Under the pieces are notes generated by a model. The model had not been told where the DNA came from and ran no database searches. It saw nothing but the letters and a program-made list of their open reading frames with translations. Shown piece after piece: positions 51,661-61,545 of a stretch of 64,000 nt of DNA. This DNA comes from Ruegeria arenilitoris (GTDB lineage: Bacteria; Pseudomonadota; Alphaproteobacteria; Rhodobacterales; Rhodobacteraceae). The position numbers were made by a program, and so were the translations under genes. The DNA lies in assembly GCF_013032445.1 (NCBI RefSeq), contig NZ_WQCA01000001.1:124001-188000 (forward strand). The letters are read 5' to 3'. Within the stretch, counting starts at the first letter, position 1, and each line of letters starts with the position of its first letter.

Positions 51661-52220
51661 TGACACCGCTCAAAATCACCAAGGGCTCCACCCGCCATTC
51701 GGCCTATAACCTACGGCCTACCTTCTCGGACGTGCAGGAACGTCACACAATTGCGGTTCTGGTCGAAAACGAACCGGGTGTACTGGCCCGCGTGATCGGG
51801 TTGTTTTCGGGCCGGGGCTACAACATCGAGAGCCTGACCGTGGCCGAGGTGGACCACACTGGTCACCTCAGCCGCATCACCATCGTCACCGCAGGCACCC
51901 CGCAGGTCATCGAGCAAATCAAAGCTCAGCTGGGTCGAATCGTCCCGGTCCATGAGGTCCACGACCTGACCGTCGAAGGCCCCGCCGTTGAACGCGAATT
52001 AGCCATCATCAAGGTTGTCGGTGCCGGCGACAAGCGGGTCGAAGCCCTGCGTCTTGCCGATATCTTCCGCGCCAACGTTGTCGACAGCACGCTAAACTCG
52101 TTTATCTTTGAAATCACCGGCGCTCCGGACAAGATCGACGCTTTTGCCGACCTCATGCGCCCGTTGGGACTGGTCGAAGTGGCCCGCACCGGCGTCGCGG
52201 CCCTGCTTCGCGGCGAGTAA
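51660..52220 (+). CDS. ilvH: Acetolactate synthase small (regulatory) subunit
   Basis: A 186-aa regulatory subunit that gives valine feedback. The ACT domain is HTIAVLVENEPGVLARVIGLFSGRGYNIESLTVAEVDHTGHLSRITIVTAG at residues 29-80, followed by the second domain ending ARTGVAALLRG. The ATG at 51660 overlaps the GT87 stop and has CGAGG upstream, so it is translated from the shared mRNA. An 11-bp hairpin follows the stop. Confidence 0.95.
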   Translation: MTPLKITKGSTRHSAYNLRPTFSDVQERHTIAVLVENEPGVLARVIGLFSGRGYNIESLTVAEVDHTGHLSRITIVTAGTPQVIEQIKAQLGRIVPVHEVHDLTVEGPAVERELAIIKVVGAGDKRVEALRLADIFRANVVDSTLNSFIFEITGAPDKIDAFADLMRPLGLVEVARTGVAALLRGE

Positions 52221-52226
52221 ATTCTT

Positions 52227-52260
52227 CCCCGCCCTGTCATCAAATCGAAACAGGGTGGGG
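52227..52260 (+). terminator. Hairpin after ilvH
   Basis: CCCCGCCCTGT (52227-52237) pairs with ACAGGGTGGGG (52250-52260), 11 bp with one G-T pair. No T-tract follows, so it is a probable weak terminator. The rest of the gap to 52511 is A+T-rich with poly-A runs and no gene that I can see; it should contain the promoter of the XRE regulator. Confidence 0.55.
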
Positions 52261-52511
52261 AAATCTGGCTTACCAAGCCCAGCCATTTTTGAATTCCTCA
52301 CTGTGACTGTTCACGTTGCAAAAAAGCCTAAAAAGATCACGCAAAATAAAATAAAGCCTATTGCGTTTATGGCAATCAACGTTAGCCTCAGGGTGTAACG
52401 TGGCGATGGGATGCGCCCGTTTAGTTATCTGTACGATTTTTTACGTAGTGTCGGCCTGCAGGTCGAATGCATTGCGTATTAGAAAACAAGTCGTGAGAAC
52501 CTGGGACGCCT

Positions 52512-53264
52512 ATGACCGAAGACATCCGTAACCCGGACGAATTGCGTAAAATGTTTGGCGCCAATCTCAGGCGTCTTGCGCGGCAATATACTTCGATATC
52601 CGAGCTTTGCCGGCAACTTGGCATCAACCGCACGCAGTTCAACCGATATCTGGGCGGTGAGAGCTTTCCCCGGCCGGACGTGTTGGACCGAATCTGCCGC
52701 TTTTTTGAGGTCGATGCGCGTATTCTGCTGCGTCCACTGGACGAGATCGACCGCCTGCCTACGCACCCTGCGGCCTCGGCTCTGACCGACTTTCTAGGCT
52801 CTGGTCCGACGACACTGACCAAGAGTCTGTTTCCCGCCGGGTTCTATTATGCCACCGAAACCGAATTGGATGACACGCGGCCATCACGGCATAGGTTGTT
52901 TCACGCACGCCGCTTGCCGCAGTGCACTCTGGTGCGCGGATACGAGCCGCGCCCCGGAATGCCCGGAGCCACCCCAATTGATCGCGAAGTTCAGGGGATT
53001 GCCGCCTGCGCCGGGCGGCAGATCTATATCCTGATGTCCAGCCGGGCATCGCAAAACAGCCGGATTTATCTGGTAACGCGCGGATCGGACGAAAACTCGG
53101 ACCGCTGGCGCGGGGTTGCGATCTGCCTGTCGAAAACCACTGCCAGCGCAACAACGATGCGCCGGATCCTGTTGCGCCATCTGGGCGAGAACCCTTCGGC
53201 AATACTCGCAGCAGCGCGCACCGCACGCCGTTCGGAACACCCTGTTCCGCAAGCCGTGGGTTGA
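52512..53264 (+). CDS. XRE-family transcriptional regulator
   Basis: A 250-aa regulator. Residues 9-66 form an HTH of the Cro/C1 type: LRKMFGANLRRLARQYTSISELCRQLGINRTQFNRYLGGESFPRPDVLDRICRFF. The rest (about 180 residues) is a non-DNA-binding domain with alternating strands (ATETELDDTRPSRHRLFHARRLPQCTLVRGYEPR, later RQIYILMSSRASQNSRIYLVTRGSD) of a type common in roseobacters but undefined. It ends with an Arg/Ala-rich helix. It stands alone, converging with the DUF2189 gene. Confidence 0.85.
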   Translation: MTEDIRNPDELRKMFGANLRRLARQYTSISELCRQLGINRTQFNRYLGGESFPRPDVLDRICRFFEVDARILLRPLDEIDRLPTHPAASALTDFLGSGPTTLTKSLFPAGFYYATETELDDTRPSRHRLFHARRLPQCTLVRGYEPRPGMPGATPIDREVQGIAACAGRQIYILMSSRASQNSRIYLVTRGSDENSDRWRGVAICLSKTTASATTMRRILLRHLGENPSAILAAARTARRSEHPVPQAVG

Positions 53265-53265
53265 A

Positions 53266-54048
53266 CTACTCCGCGCTTTCGGTCGATGCCTGAGTGATCT
53301 GCCGGTACAGGTGCCAGCTTGCATGCCCAAGCAGTGGCAACACAATTAGCAAGCCCAGAAACCAGGGGATCATAGCCACGAAGGTAAGGATCGCAATAAA
53401 CGCGCCCCAGACCAGCATCACGCCCAGATGATCACGAACATAGGCGAAGCTGGAGATCATAGCGGTCACGAAGTCCAGCTCACGGTCCAGCAGCATTGGG
53501 ATCGAAAGTACGGTGATCATATACAGGATCGTCGCGAACACCGCGCCCACGGCGGTTCCCACGGCCAGCATCGTCAACCCGTTGGCCGTAAAATACACCT
53601 CCATCGAGGTCGAGACATTGGTCATGGTCGAAAGCCCCATGAACAGGGCAAAAATCATATGGCCTAGAAAGAACCAGAACAAAAACATCACCACGATGAT
53701 CGCGCAGATAGAAGGCAACTGACGCCGCCCCTGCTGTACGACGACACCAAAGATCGAGCCGAAATCCAAAGGTTCGCCCTGCTCCAGCCGGTGTGACACC
53801 TCATACATTCCCACCGCCGCGAACGGCCCCAGCAGAGGAAAACCGATGGCGGCGAGCACTAACCAATATGAGGTTCCGGTCGTTACCGTAACCCAAGCGA
53901 TCGCCCATCCGGCCACAACATAGAATCCGGCGAACAACAAGCCGAAGACAGGCGCGCGCCGAAAATCAACCCAAGCCCTGCGCAGCGCTTCGCGCAGCAT
54001 CTCCATGTTCACCGGTCCCATGTCTGGTACCCCGAAAGGTTTTTCCAT
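53266..54048 (-). CDS. DUF2189 integral membrane protein
   Basis: A 260-aa membrane protein with six hydrophobic helices, for example [53 protein letters not shown] and [44 protein letters not shown]. The DUF2189 pattern is clear; function unknown. The ATG at 54048 follows GGGAGGAGAG; the frame extends upstream without support. It follows the amidase gene by 31 bases on the same strand. Confidence 0.88.
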   Translation of the reverse strand: MEKPFGVPDMGPVNMEMLREALRRAWVDFRRAPVFGLLFAGFYVVAGWAIAWVTVTTGTSYWLVLAAIGFPLLGPFAAVGMYEVSHRLEQGEPLDFGSIFGVVVQQGRRQLPSICAIIVVMFLFWFFLGHMIFALFMGLSTMTNVSTSMEVYFTANGLTMLAVGTAVGAVFATILYMITVLSIPMLLDRELDFVTAMISSFAYVRDHLGVMLVWGAFIAILTFVAMIPWFLGLLIVLPLLGHASWHLYRQITQASTESAE

Positions 54049-54079
54049 AGCGTCTCTCCTCCCTTGCCAGCCCTGAAAA

Positions 54080-55474
54080 TCAGGCCGGTCGTTTTTGTGG
54101 CCACCCGGTAGCGGCATGATAAGTTGCGCCGATTGACAGAATACGAGCGTCCGATCCCATCGGGCCAAAGACCTGCATCCCCATCGGCAACCCCTCGGTC
54201 CCGAAGCCGACCGGAACCGACAGGCATGGCAGGCCGATCAGACTGACCGGCACCATGACCTCCATCCACCGATGATAGGTATCCATCGCTGTCCCGGCGA
54301 TCTCTGTCGGGTACGGCGTTTCGATCTCAAACGGCCAGACCTGAGCAGACGGCAGGATCAGGGCGTCATAGTCCTGAAACAGAGCGGCCGCGCACCGGAA
54401 CCATTCTGACCGCGTAACGCTGGCCTCATGCACCTGCATGGCAGTCAGGGCCAGCCCCCGGTCCAGCTCCCATTGCGCTGTATCCTTCAAAGCCGTCCGC
54501 TGGCCCGTCAGCGGCGCTAAACCGGCGGCCACGCTCCACGCGCGCAACGTGACCCAGCTGTCCCAAATCCGGTCGGCCGCAAAAGGTGCTGCAACCGGAA
54601 CAACTTCGGCCCCAAGTTGCGTAAACTCATCCAGCGCGTCGCGACACAATTCGCGAATGCCGTCCTGAAACGGATAGGCCCCACCCCAATCGTCCAGCCA
54701 GCCTATCCGCAAGCCACGCATATCAGCGGCCTGAACCGGCGACACCGTCGGGCTGGCCGCTCTATAAGGCTGCCGTGGGTCCGGCCCCGAGATCACATCC
54801 AGCAACAGACCCAGATCCTCGGGGCTGCGCGCCATGGGGCCAAGCGTAGACAGCTGATGCAGATACCCGTCGCCCAAAGGTTCGGACGGCACCCTCCCCC
54901 AGCTGGGCCGGAACCCGTAGACATTGTTCCACGCGGCAGGGTTGCGCAGACTGCCCATCATGTCGGACCCGTCCGCCAGGGCAACCATCCCGGTCGCCAA
55001 CGCCACGGCCGCACCACCCGACGACCCGCCGCTTGTCCGCGTAGGGTAATACGGGTTGCGCGTGGCCCCATAGACCGGATTGTAGGTATGAGACCCCAGC
55101 CCGAATTCTGGTACATTGGTCTTGCCAATCAGGATCGCCCCCGCTGCACGCATCCGCGCGGCAATCAAATCGTCCCGCTCGGGCACATGATCCCGAAAAA
55201 TCGGTGAACCCTGAGAGGACACGATCCCGGCAACATTGACCAGATCCTTGACCGCAATCGGCAGCCCATGCAGCGGTCCCTGGTTCGGCCCGGCATCCAA
55301 CGCACGTGCCTCAGCCAATAGCTCATCCGGATCGCGCAAGGCAACAATAGCGTTTGCCGATCCGTTGACTGCAGCGATCCGATCCAAAGTCGCCCGCATA
55401 ACCTCGACTGCCGACAACCGCCCTGCGGCGATTGTGTTCAACAGGTCGATTGCAGTTGTTTGGCTCAGATCCAT
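54080..55474 (-). CDS. Amidase, amidase-signature family
   Basis: A 464-aa hydrolase of the GatA/amidase-signature family. The catalytic Lys76 ([10 protein letters not shown]), cis-Ser151 ([10 protein letters not shown]) and nucleophile Ser175 (GSLRNPA) are spaced 75 and 24 as in the family. It is annotated variously as indoleacetamide hydrolase or general amidase. No gatC or gatB is near, so it is not the tRNA amidotransferase subunit. The substrate is unknown. The DUF2189 gene follows. Confidence 0.9.
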   Translation of the reverse strand: MDLSQTTAIDLLNTIAAGRLSAVEVMRATLDRIAAVNGSANAIVALRDPDELLAEARALDAGPNQGPLHGLPIAVKDLVNVAGIVSSQGSPIFRDHVPERDDLIAARMRAAGAILIGKTNVPEFGLGSHTYNPVYGATRNPYYPTRTSGGSSGGAAVALATGMVALADGSDMMGSLRNPAAWNNVYGFRPSWGRVPSEPLGDGYLHQLSTLGPMARSPEDLGLLLDVISGPDPRQPYRAASPTVSPVQAADMRGLRIGWLDDWGGAYPFQDGIRELCRDALDEFTQLGAEVVPVAAPFAADRIWDSWVTLRAWSVAAGLAPLTGQRTALKDTAQWELDRGLALTAMQVHEASVTRSEWFRCAAALFQDYDALILPSAQVWPFEIETPYPTEIAGTAMDTYHRWMEVMVPVSLIGLPCLSVPVGFGTEGLPMGMQVFGPMGSDARILSIGATYHAATGWPQKRPA

Positions 55475-55578
55475 CCCTGGCTCATCCCTCCTCGGGGGTC
55501 AGCCTAGCCGGGGCATCCCTTCATTTAAACCCACTGTTTAAATGTATCTTTTCCGGTTCCGCATAAATCCGGAATCCG

Positions 55579-55615
55579 CTTCATCTGGCCCAAATTACTC
55601 TAGGGGAGTTCTCCC
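55579..55615 (+). repeat. Dispersed extragenic core element (copy C) with hairpin
   Basis: CTTCATCTGGCCCAAATTAC is followed by an imperfect stem AGGGGAG-TT-CTCCCT (55602-55616). It is the same core as at 19342, 19477 and 39865. It lies between the amidase start and the prfB stop. As with the others, the core is followed by a hairpin of differing sequence. Confidence 0.65.
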
Positions 55616-55647
55616 TGAGGAGACGGCGTCAGAGCCGCCTGCCCAAC

Positions 55648-56772
55648 TTAGTCGCCCTGCGCCTCGGACCGGCTTTTACCCGCCACGTTCAACGCCAGCG
55701 TTGCTGCCATGAACCCATCCAGGTCACCATCCAGAACCCCTTTGGTATCCGAGGTCTCATGGTTGGTACGCAAATCCTTGACCATCTGATAGGGCTGCAA
55801 CACATAGGACCGGATCTGGTTGCCCCAGCCCGCATCGCCCTTGGCCTCATGCGCAGCGTTGATGTCGGCGTTCCGGCGGTCTAGCTCTTGCTGATACAGA
55901 CGCGACTTCAGCGCCTTCATCGCAATATCCCGGTTCTGGTGCTGCGATTTCTCGGAACTCGTCACCACGATCCCGGTCGGAATGTGCGTGATCCGCACCG
56001 CCGAGTCCGTCGTGTTCACGTGCTGGCCACCCGCCCCCGAGGATCGATAAGTGTCGATACGAATATCAGACGGGTTCACTTCAATCTCGATATTGTCATC
56101 GACCACCGGATAGACCCAGACCGAGCTGAACGAGGTGTGCCGCTTGGCCGCCGAGTCATACGGCGAAATCCGCACCAGCCGGTGCACACCGCTTTCCGAC
56201 TTCAGCCAGCCATAAGCGTTATGGCCGGAAATTTTGTAGGCGGCGGATTTGATCCCCGCCTCTTCCCCCGCGGTCTCGGACTGCAGCTCGACCGTGTAAC
56301 CCTTCTTCTCGGCCCAGCGGACATACATCCGCGCCAGCATCGAGGCCCAGTCGCAGCTTTCCGTGCCACCGGCACCCGAGTTGATCTCGAGGAAGGTGTC
56401 ATTACCGTCCGCTTCACCGTCCAGCAACGCCTCAAGCTCTTTCTTGGCGGCCTTGGCTTTCAGTTTCTTGATTGCGTCTTCGGCTTCGGTAACAACCTCT
56501 TCGTCCTCTTCCATCTCACCCAGCTCGATCAGCTCGATATTGTCGTTCAGATCGGTCTTGATGGACTCGTAGGTTTCAATGGCGTCTACCAGCAACTGAC
56601 GCTCGCGCATCAGTTTCTGCGCGTTTTCGGGATTGTCCCACAGGTTGGGGTCCTCAACCCGCGCATTGAATTCCTCAAGGCGATGAGGGGCGGTTTCATA
56701 GTCCATACGCTGCGCCAGCAGCTCCAGCGACTTTTCAATTTCCGCCACGGTGTTCTGGGTTTCGGCGCGCAT
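55648..56772 (-). CDS. prfB: Peptide chain release factor 2
   Basis: A 374-aa class I release factor for UAA/UGA. The peptidyl-hydrolysis loop GGQ is in [26 protein letters not shown]. The stop-codon tripeptide is SPY ([22 protein letters not shown]) rather than SPF. The reading frame is continuous from [16 protein letters not shown], so the programmed +1 frameshift of E. coli prfB is absent. It follows PBP1A on the same strand only after the opposite-strand kinase gene, so it likely has its own promoter. Confidence 0.95.
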   Translation of the reverse strand: MRAETQNTVAEIEKSLELLAQRMDYETAPHRLEEFNARVEDPNLWDNPENAQKLMRERQLLVDAIETYESIKTDLNDNIELIELGEMEEDEEVVTEAEDAIKKLKAKAAKKELEALLDGEADGNDTFLEINSGAGGTESCDWASMLARMYVRWAEKKGYTVELQSETAGEEAGIKSAAYKISGHNAYGWLKSESGVHRLVRISPYDSAAKRHTSFSSVWVYPVVDDNIEIEVNPSDIRIDTYRSSGAGGQHVNTTDSAVRITHIPTGIVVTSSEKSQHQNRDIAMKALKSRLYQQELDRRNADINAAHEAKGDAGWGNQIRSYVLQPYQMVKDLRTNHETSDTKGVLDGDLDGFMAATLALNVAGKSRSEAQGD

Positions 56773-56849
56773 GGTCTTGTCCCAACTTGCTCAATCAGGC
56801 CTGCGTGATAGCAAGAGGTTCGGGGCTCCACAAGACAGCTGAGGCGCGA

Positions 56850-57683
56850 ATGACCCTTGTACCGCTCGAGTTTCCTGAAAGTTGGCGGCTGACCATCATC
56901 GAACCGGTCGCCGACACCGGTTTGGCAAAGGTGTGGAAGGCTAAGATGCCCGACGGAACGCTGGTTGCGCTAAAACTGTATCACAAAACGGATCGTGGGA
57001 ATGAAGCACCGGGCGCGCGACTTTTAGCCCGCTGGCAGAACTATGGCGCCGTGCGGATTATTGCTGAGCAAGGGAAGGCCGTTCTGATGAAGTGGCTTGA
57101 TGGCCCTTCGCTGGGCGATATCGCGCGCGGCGGCAGCCCGGGCAAAGCTAGTGAATTGCTGGCAGAGGTCGCGCGAAGCCTGCACGCCAAACCGCAAGTT
57201 GAACCAACGAGCCTAATGGACCTTAGCGCTGTTTTCGCCTCTTTGTTCAATTGCGGATTTTCGCAGGATTGTCCTGAAACACTTAAGCGTGACATGGTCC
57301 GGGCGATCAGTATCGCGCGGTTTCTTCTGGACACACAGAGCGGGTCGGTTCCCTTACACGGTGATCTGCATCATGACAACGTTATCCAAACCTCGGATGG
57401 CCTGCGGGTTATCGACGCCAAAGGATACTACGGCGATCCGGCTTTCGAATTGGCCAATGCACTTCGCCACCCTAAAGGCCTACCCCACCTTGTACGACAA
57501 CCTGAGCAATTGAATCGCTGCGTCGCGCTTTATTCGGCGGCTATGGATGTGCAGGCGAAACGGCTTGTGCAGTGGGCCGCTGCGAAATGTGCGCTGTCCA
57601 TCGTTTGGCGGTCTAATGGCGAAATAGTGCAGGACCCCGAGGCGAACCTGCTCAACCAGTTTCTAAGAGCGGCTGATCAGTAA
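56850..57683 (+). CDS. Aminoglycoside/hydroxyurea phosphotransferase-like kinase (APH(6) family)
   Basis: A 277-aa kinase-like protein. VWKAKMPDGTLVALKLYHK carries the ATP-binding Lys; LMKWLDGPSLGDIA is the hinge; PLHGDLHHDNVIQTSDGLRVIDAKGYYGDPAFELAN holds the catalytic Asp and the DxD/DAKG metal motif. This matches the APH(6)/streptomycin 6-phosphotransferase pfam, although chromosomal members often have other substrates. The ATG at 56850 follows GAGG. Its stop overlaps the convergent PBP1A stop by seven bases. Confidence 0.85.
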   Translation: MTLVPLEFPESWRLTIIEPVADTGLAKVWKAKMPDGTLVALKLYHKTDRGNEAPGARLLARWQNYGAVRIIAEQGKAVLMKWLDGPSLGDIARGGSPGKASELLAEVARSLHAKPQVEPTSLMDLSAVFASLFNCGFSQDCPETLKRDMVRAISIARFLLDTQSGSVPLHGDLHHDNVIQTSDGLRVIDAKGYYGDPAFELANALRHPKGLPHLVRQPEQLNRCVALYSAAMDVQAKRLVQWAAAKCALSIVWRSNGEIVQDPEANLLNQFLRAADQ

Positions 57684-60163
57684 AGACCGCCGCCCTGAAG
57701 ATCGCCCTGGCTGGCGTTGGGGCCGACAGTGATCGTGTTCCCGGTCGACGTAGTGACCTGACGACCCGAGCTGGCTTCTTCGAACAGCGGCAGGTCAGAC
57801 CCCATCGCAAAGCCACCGTCATAGACGCGGTCGATAAAGCCATCGACACCATCGCGGAAGTATTCAGCTACGACATAGTCACCTGTCGCATCCTCGGGCA
57901 GGCGCGCACCGCTGAAACGGTCGATCTTTATGAAGTGGCCCCCGGGCGGCACTTCGAACGGGCCGCCGCCATACTTCTCAACAGCTTTCTCCATGAAGCT
58001 CTGGAAAACCGGACCACACATGGTGCCCCCATATGCCCCCCGCCCCATCGGACGCGGGCGGTCATAGCCGATATAGCAACCGGCAACGATGTTCGAGGTG
58101 AAGCCGATGAACCACGCGTCCTTGGATTCGTTGGTTGTGCCAGTCTTACCTGCGGTCGGCACCGGCAAGTTCACGACCCGCGACGCTGTACCACGATCCA
58201 CAACGCCCTTCATCATCGACGTCAGCTGATAAGCGGTAATCGCGTCCATGACCTGCGAGCGATTGGTCTCAATGGTCGGGGATTCATCTGGCTCAAGCCA
58301 AGCCGAGTTACAGTCCAGACATTGACGGTCATCGTGTCGATAGATCGTCTTACCAAAGCGGTCTTGGATACGGTCGACCAGAGTGGGTTCAACCCGCTCA
58401 CCGCCATTGGCGAACATCGCATAGGCCGCAACCATCTTGTATAGCGTCGTCTCCTCGGACCCTAGCGAGTTCGCAAGGAACGCGCCCATGCGGTCGTAAA
58501 CGCCGAACCGTTCAGCATACCCCGCCACAACAGGCATCGTGACCTCTTGAGCAAGGCGGATGGTCATCAGGTTCCGCGACTGTTCGATCCCTGTACGCAG
58601 CGGCGTCGGACCATAGAATTTGTTTGTAGAGTTTTTGGGACGCCACAAGCCCTGCGGCGTGTTCACCTCAATCGGTGCGTCCACAACGATGGTCGCTGGA
58701 CTATACCCGCTGTCTAACGCAGCAGCGTAAACGAATGGCTTAAAGCTCGACCCCGGCTGGCGCTGCGCCTGCGTGGCCCGATTGAACACCGAATCCTGAT
58801 ACGAGAACCCGCCCTGCATCGCCAAAACACGGCCCGAGTTTACGTCCATCGCTACAAAACCGCCCTGCACCTCGGGCACCTGACGGGCAGACCACTGGCC
58901 CTCTTCGCCTTCCATGACCAGAATGACGTCGCCGCGTTTGAAGTTGGTGGCGAAATCGCCCTGCATCCATTTGATATCCGAACGCGGAACGATTCCCTCT
59001 GCTGGGCCGTTTTCAATGCCCACGGTCAGTGACTGTTCGGCCACGTTCAAAACCACCGCCGGGTACCACTGCGTCGGCAGCACCACGTCGCGCGGGATTT
59101 CCATGATCGACAACGCGTCGCGCCACTGGGCCTCATCAGCCAGTTTGTCCTCAGGGATCACCTCACCCGTACCGCGCCATTTGCCGCGGGACCGGTCGTA
59201 TTTCTGCAGCGCCGTGCGCAGAGCTTCGGCTGCCTCAACCTGCATTTCCTCATCAACCGAGGCACGGACAGTGAAGCCGCCGGTAAAGAACTCACCCTCA
59301 CCGAAGTCTTCGCTCAGCTGGCGGCGAATTTCGTCGGTGAAGTAATCACGCGGCGGCAGCGCGGTGCGGAAGCTCTCAAAGTCACCGTTCTGGACCGAGC
59401 GCAGCGGCATTTCCACCTCGGCGTCATAGGTCGCCTGATCGATATAGCCGTTCTGCCGCATCTCCCGCAGTACATAGTTGCGACGGTTCAACAGGCGTTC
59501 TTTTTGCCGAACCGGGTGGTAGTCCGACGGCGCCTTAGGCATCGCGGCCAAGGTCGCGGCCTCATGCGGTTCCAGTTCCTGCAGCGTTTTGTTGAAATAG
59601 GTCTGGGCGGCAGCGGTCACGCCGTATGAGTTCTGGCCCAGAAAGATCTCGTTCATATACAGCTCGAGGATCTGTTCCTTGTCCAGCGTATCCTCAAGCC
59701 TAGTGGCGAGGATGATCTCTTTGATCTTACGTTCAGCCCTGCGGTCACCGGACAGCAGGAAGTTCTTCATCACCTGCTGCGTGATGGTCGAAGCACCGCG
59801 CACGTTCTCACCCTTGGATTTCACCGCCTCGACCCCGGCGGCGATGATACCGCGCGGGTCATAGCCCTGGTGGGTGTAGAAGTTCTTATCTTCCGCTGAG
59901 ATAAAGGCCTGTTTCACCAGATCGGGAATCTCCTCAGACGGCGTGAACAGGCGGCGTTCCTGTGCGAATTCGTCGATGAGCTGGCCTTCGCCCGAGTAAA
60001 TTCGGCTGATCGTCGGCGGCTTGTACTGCGCCAAAGACTCATGGCTGGGCAGGTCGCGGCCATACATCCAGAAGATCGCGCCAACGACCAGCGCGGCCAT
60101 AAAAATACCCAAGGTGACGAGGCTGAAAATCGCCCCGAAAACGGAAAGAATGAAACGGATCAC
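57677..60163 (-). CDS. mrcA: Penicillin-binding protein 1A
   Basis: An 828-aa bifunctional peptidoglycan synthase. One N-terminal transmembrane helix (residues 4-34). The GT51 transglycosylase has the catalytic Glu91 in ISAEDKNFYTHQGYDPRGI and GASTITQQVMKNFLL. The transpeptidase has the SxxK serine near residue 472 (QPGSSFKPFVYA), and KTGTT near 672. Between them is the OB-like insert of PBP1A. The C-terminus is Gly-rich. AmiC-like and PBP1A genes are adjacent on the same strand, a standard order in Rhodobacteraceae. Confidence 0.95.
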   Translation of the reverse strand: MIRFILSVFGAIFSLVTLGIFMAALVVGAIFWMYGRDLPSHESLAQYKPPTISRIYSGEGQLIDEFAQERRLFTPSEEIPDLVKQAFISAEDKNFYTHQGYDPRGIIAAGVEAVKSKGENVRGASTITQQVMKNFLLSGDRRAERKIKEIILATRLEDTLDKEQILELYMNEIFLGQNSYGVTAAAQTYFNKTLQELEPHEAATLAAMPKAPSDYHPVRQKERLLNRRNYVLREMRQNGYIDQATYDAEVEMPLRSVQNGDFESFRTALPPRDYFTDEIRRQLSEDFGEGEFFTGGFTVRASVDEEMQVEAAEALRTALQKYDRSRGKWRGTGEVIPEDKLADEAQWRDALSIMEIPRDVVLPTQWYPAVVLNVAEQSLTVGIENGPAEGIVPRSDIKWMQGDFATNFKRGDVILVMEGEEGQWSARQVPEVQGGFVAMDVNSGRVLAMQGGFSYQDSVFNRATQAQRQPGSSFKPFVYAAALDSGYSPATIVVDAPIEVNTPQGLWRPKNSTNKFYGPTPLRTGIEQSRNLMTIRLAQEVTMPVVAGYAERFGVYDRMGAFLANSLGSEETTLYKMVAAYAMFANGGERVEPTLVDRIQDRFGKTIYRHDDRQCLDCNSAWLEPDESPTIETNRSQVMDAITAYQLTSMMKGVVDRGTASRVVNLPVPTAGKTGTTNESKDAWFIGFTSNIVAGCYIGYDRPRPMGRGAYGGTMCGPVFQSFMEKAVEKYGGGPFEVPPGGHFIKIDRFSGARLPEDATGDYVVAEYFRDGVDGFIDRVYDGGFAMGSDLPLFEEASSGRQVTTSTGNTITVGPNASQGDLQGGGLY

Positions 60164-60258
60164 ATTGCTGCCTTTTACTCGCGCTGCCGCCTATATAGGG
60201 ATGGCCCGGCGCCGGGTCAAAACACGATGGCCAATATTAGCCGGTTTGTGCCGCAGGG

Positions 60259-61479
60259 TCACTGGCCAATCAGAGACCGTTTGACCAGATCATCCTGCCG
60301 CCATTGCTTCAGCCCGTTCAGGATACCGACTGCCATACCTTTGCGCCATTCAGGATTTTGTATGTTTTTCAGGTCTCTGGGGCTGGACAGAAATCCAAGT
60401 TCGATCAGAACAGACGGAATATCCGCAGCCTTAAGAACCGAAAAAGAAGCTGAGCGGATCGGGCGGCTGTTCATGGGTCCGCCCTGTTGTGCCATTCCAT
60501 CTGCCAGCGACACCGCCAACGCGTCCGTGCGCGGTTTTGTTTCTTGCCTTGCGATGTCCAGCAAGATGTCAGTCACCTGATCGTCTGCGCCGTTCAGATC
60601 AACACCCGAGATCAAGTCGCCCCGATCATGGCGCTCGGCCAGCTTTTGGCTCGCCACGTCCGAGGCTTCTTCAGACAAAGTATACACCGCAGCCCCATGC
60701 GCGCGCCCTTCCAACAGGATGTCCGCGTGCAGGGAAATAAACACATCTGCCCCTGCCCGATGCGCCAGCGCGATGCGACGTTCAAGGCTGACAAAATGGT
60801 CATCCACACGCGTCAACACCACGTGATAACCCTCTGCACGCAATAGCGTTTCTCGCAGTTCGCGTGCGAAGGTCAACATCAGGGTTTTCTCGTTCGTGCC
60901 GCCAGCCTCGGCCCCCGGATCAATACCGCCATGACCGGGGTCCAGCATCACCACCAAGGGGCGCGTGCCATCGCGGCCGGGCTTGACTGGCGTTACCGCC
61001 GGTTCCGGCAGGTCCCAGCCCGGTTGGCGCGGCGCACCGGCACCAGCGGCGAAACTGTCAAAATCGGTGCCGCGCAGGCTTAACGCCAGATGCGCGGCCC
61101 CTGTGTTCTTATCCACCCTCAGGTCCGCGGTATCGACGGCCAGAGGCGCGCCAAGCTCCAGCACCATGCGCGACCAGCCCGGAACATAGGCTCCGAATTG
61201 CACGCCGCTGATCCGGTCGGTCTGCAGGAAGGTCTCTGTTTCCAACCCGGTCCAATCGACCTCCTGAAAGTCTAGCACCATGCGGTAAGGATCACGCAGA
61301 GTGAAAACCCGGTACGGCACCCCCTGGCTGAGGCCAAGTTCAACCCGTACACCCGCGCGACCGTCATCGGCGATGAGGCTATCCTCTGGCAGTACGCGGG
61401 CAAGCGCGTTGAAGTCCTGCGCGTACGCAGCACAAGTCAGCGCCCAGATCAGCGCGATAGCGTAGAAAATCCTGCTCAT
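60259..61479 (-). CDS. N-acetylmuramoyl-L-alanine amidase (AMIN + amidase_3, AmiC-like)
   Basis: A 406-aa periplasmic amidase that cuts the stem peptide from glycan during daughter-cell separation. Signal peptide 1-20 (cut AYA|QD). An AMIN domain (about 40-150) targets it to the septum; the amidase_3 domain begins VVMLDPGHGGIDPGAEAGGTNEKTL with zinc ligands His and Glu, followed by SLHADILLEG and the final Glu in VLIELGFLSSPRD. It precedes PBP1A by 95 bases on the same strand. Confidence 0.93.
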   Translation of the reverse strand: MSRIFYAIALIWALTCAAYAQDFNALARVLPEDSLIADDGRAGVRVELGLSQGVPYRVFTLRDPYRMVLDFQEVDWTGLETETFLQTDRISGVQFGAYVPGWSRMVLELGAPLAVDTADLRVDKNTGAAHLALSLRGTDFDSFAAGAGAPRQPGWDLPEPAVTPVKPGRDGTRPLVVMLDPGHGGIDPGAEAGGTNEKTLMLTFARELRETLLRAEGYHVVLTRVDDHFVSLERRIALAHRAGADVFISLHADILLEGRAHGAAVYTLSEEASDVASQKLAERHDRGDLISGVDLNGADDQVTDILLDIARQETKPRTDALAVSLADGMAQQGGPMNSRPIRSASFSVLKAADIPSVLIELGFLSSPRDLKNIQNPEWRKGMAVGILNGLKQWRQDDLVKRSLIGQ

Positions 61480-61545
61480 GGCCTCAAGTTTTCCCGAGAT
61501 CGTTTGACCGCCAGCCTACCCGACCCGCTTGGTTTTGTGAACGCC

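Noticed and set aside
55648..56772. Programmed +1 frameshift in prfB
   Set aside because: The reading frame is continuous over the whole protein, so no internal stop needs to be bypassed.
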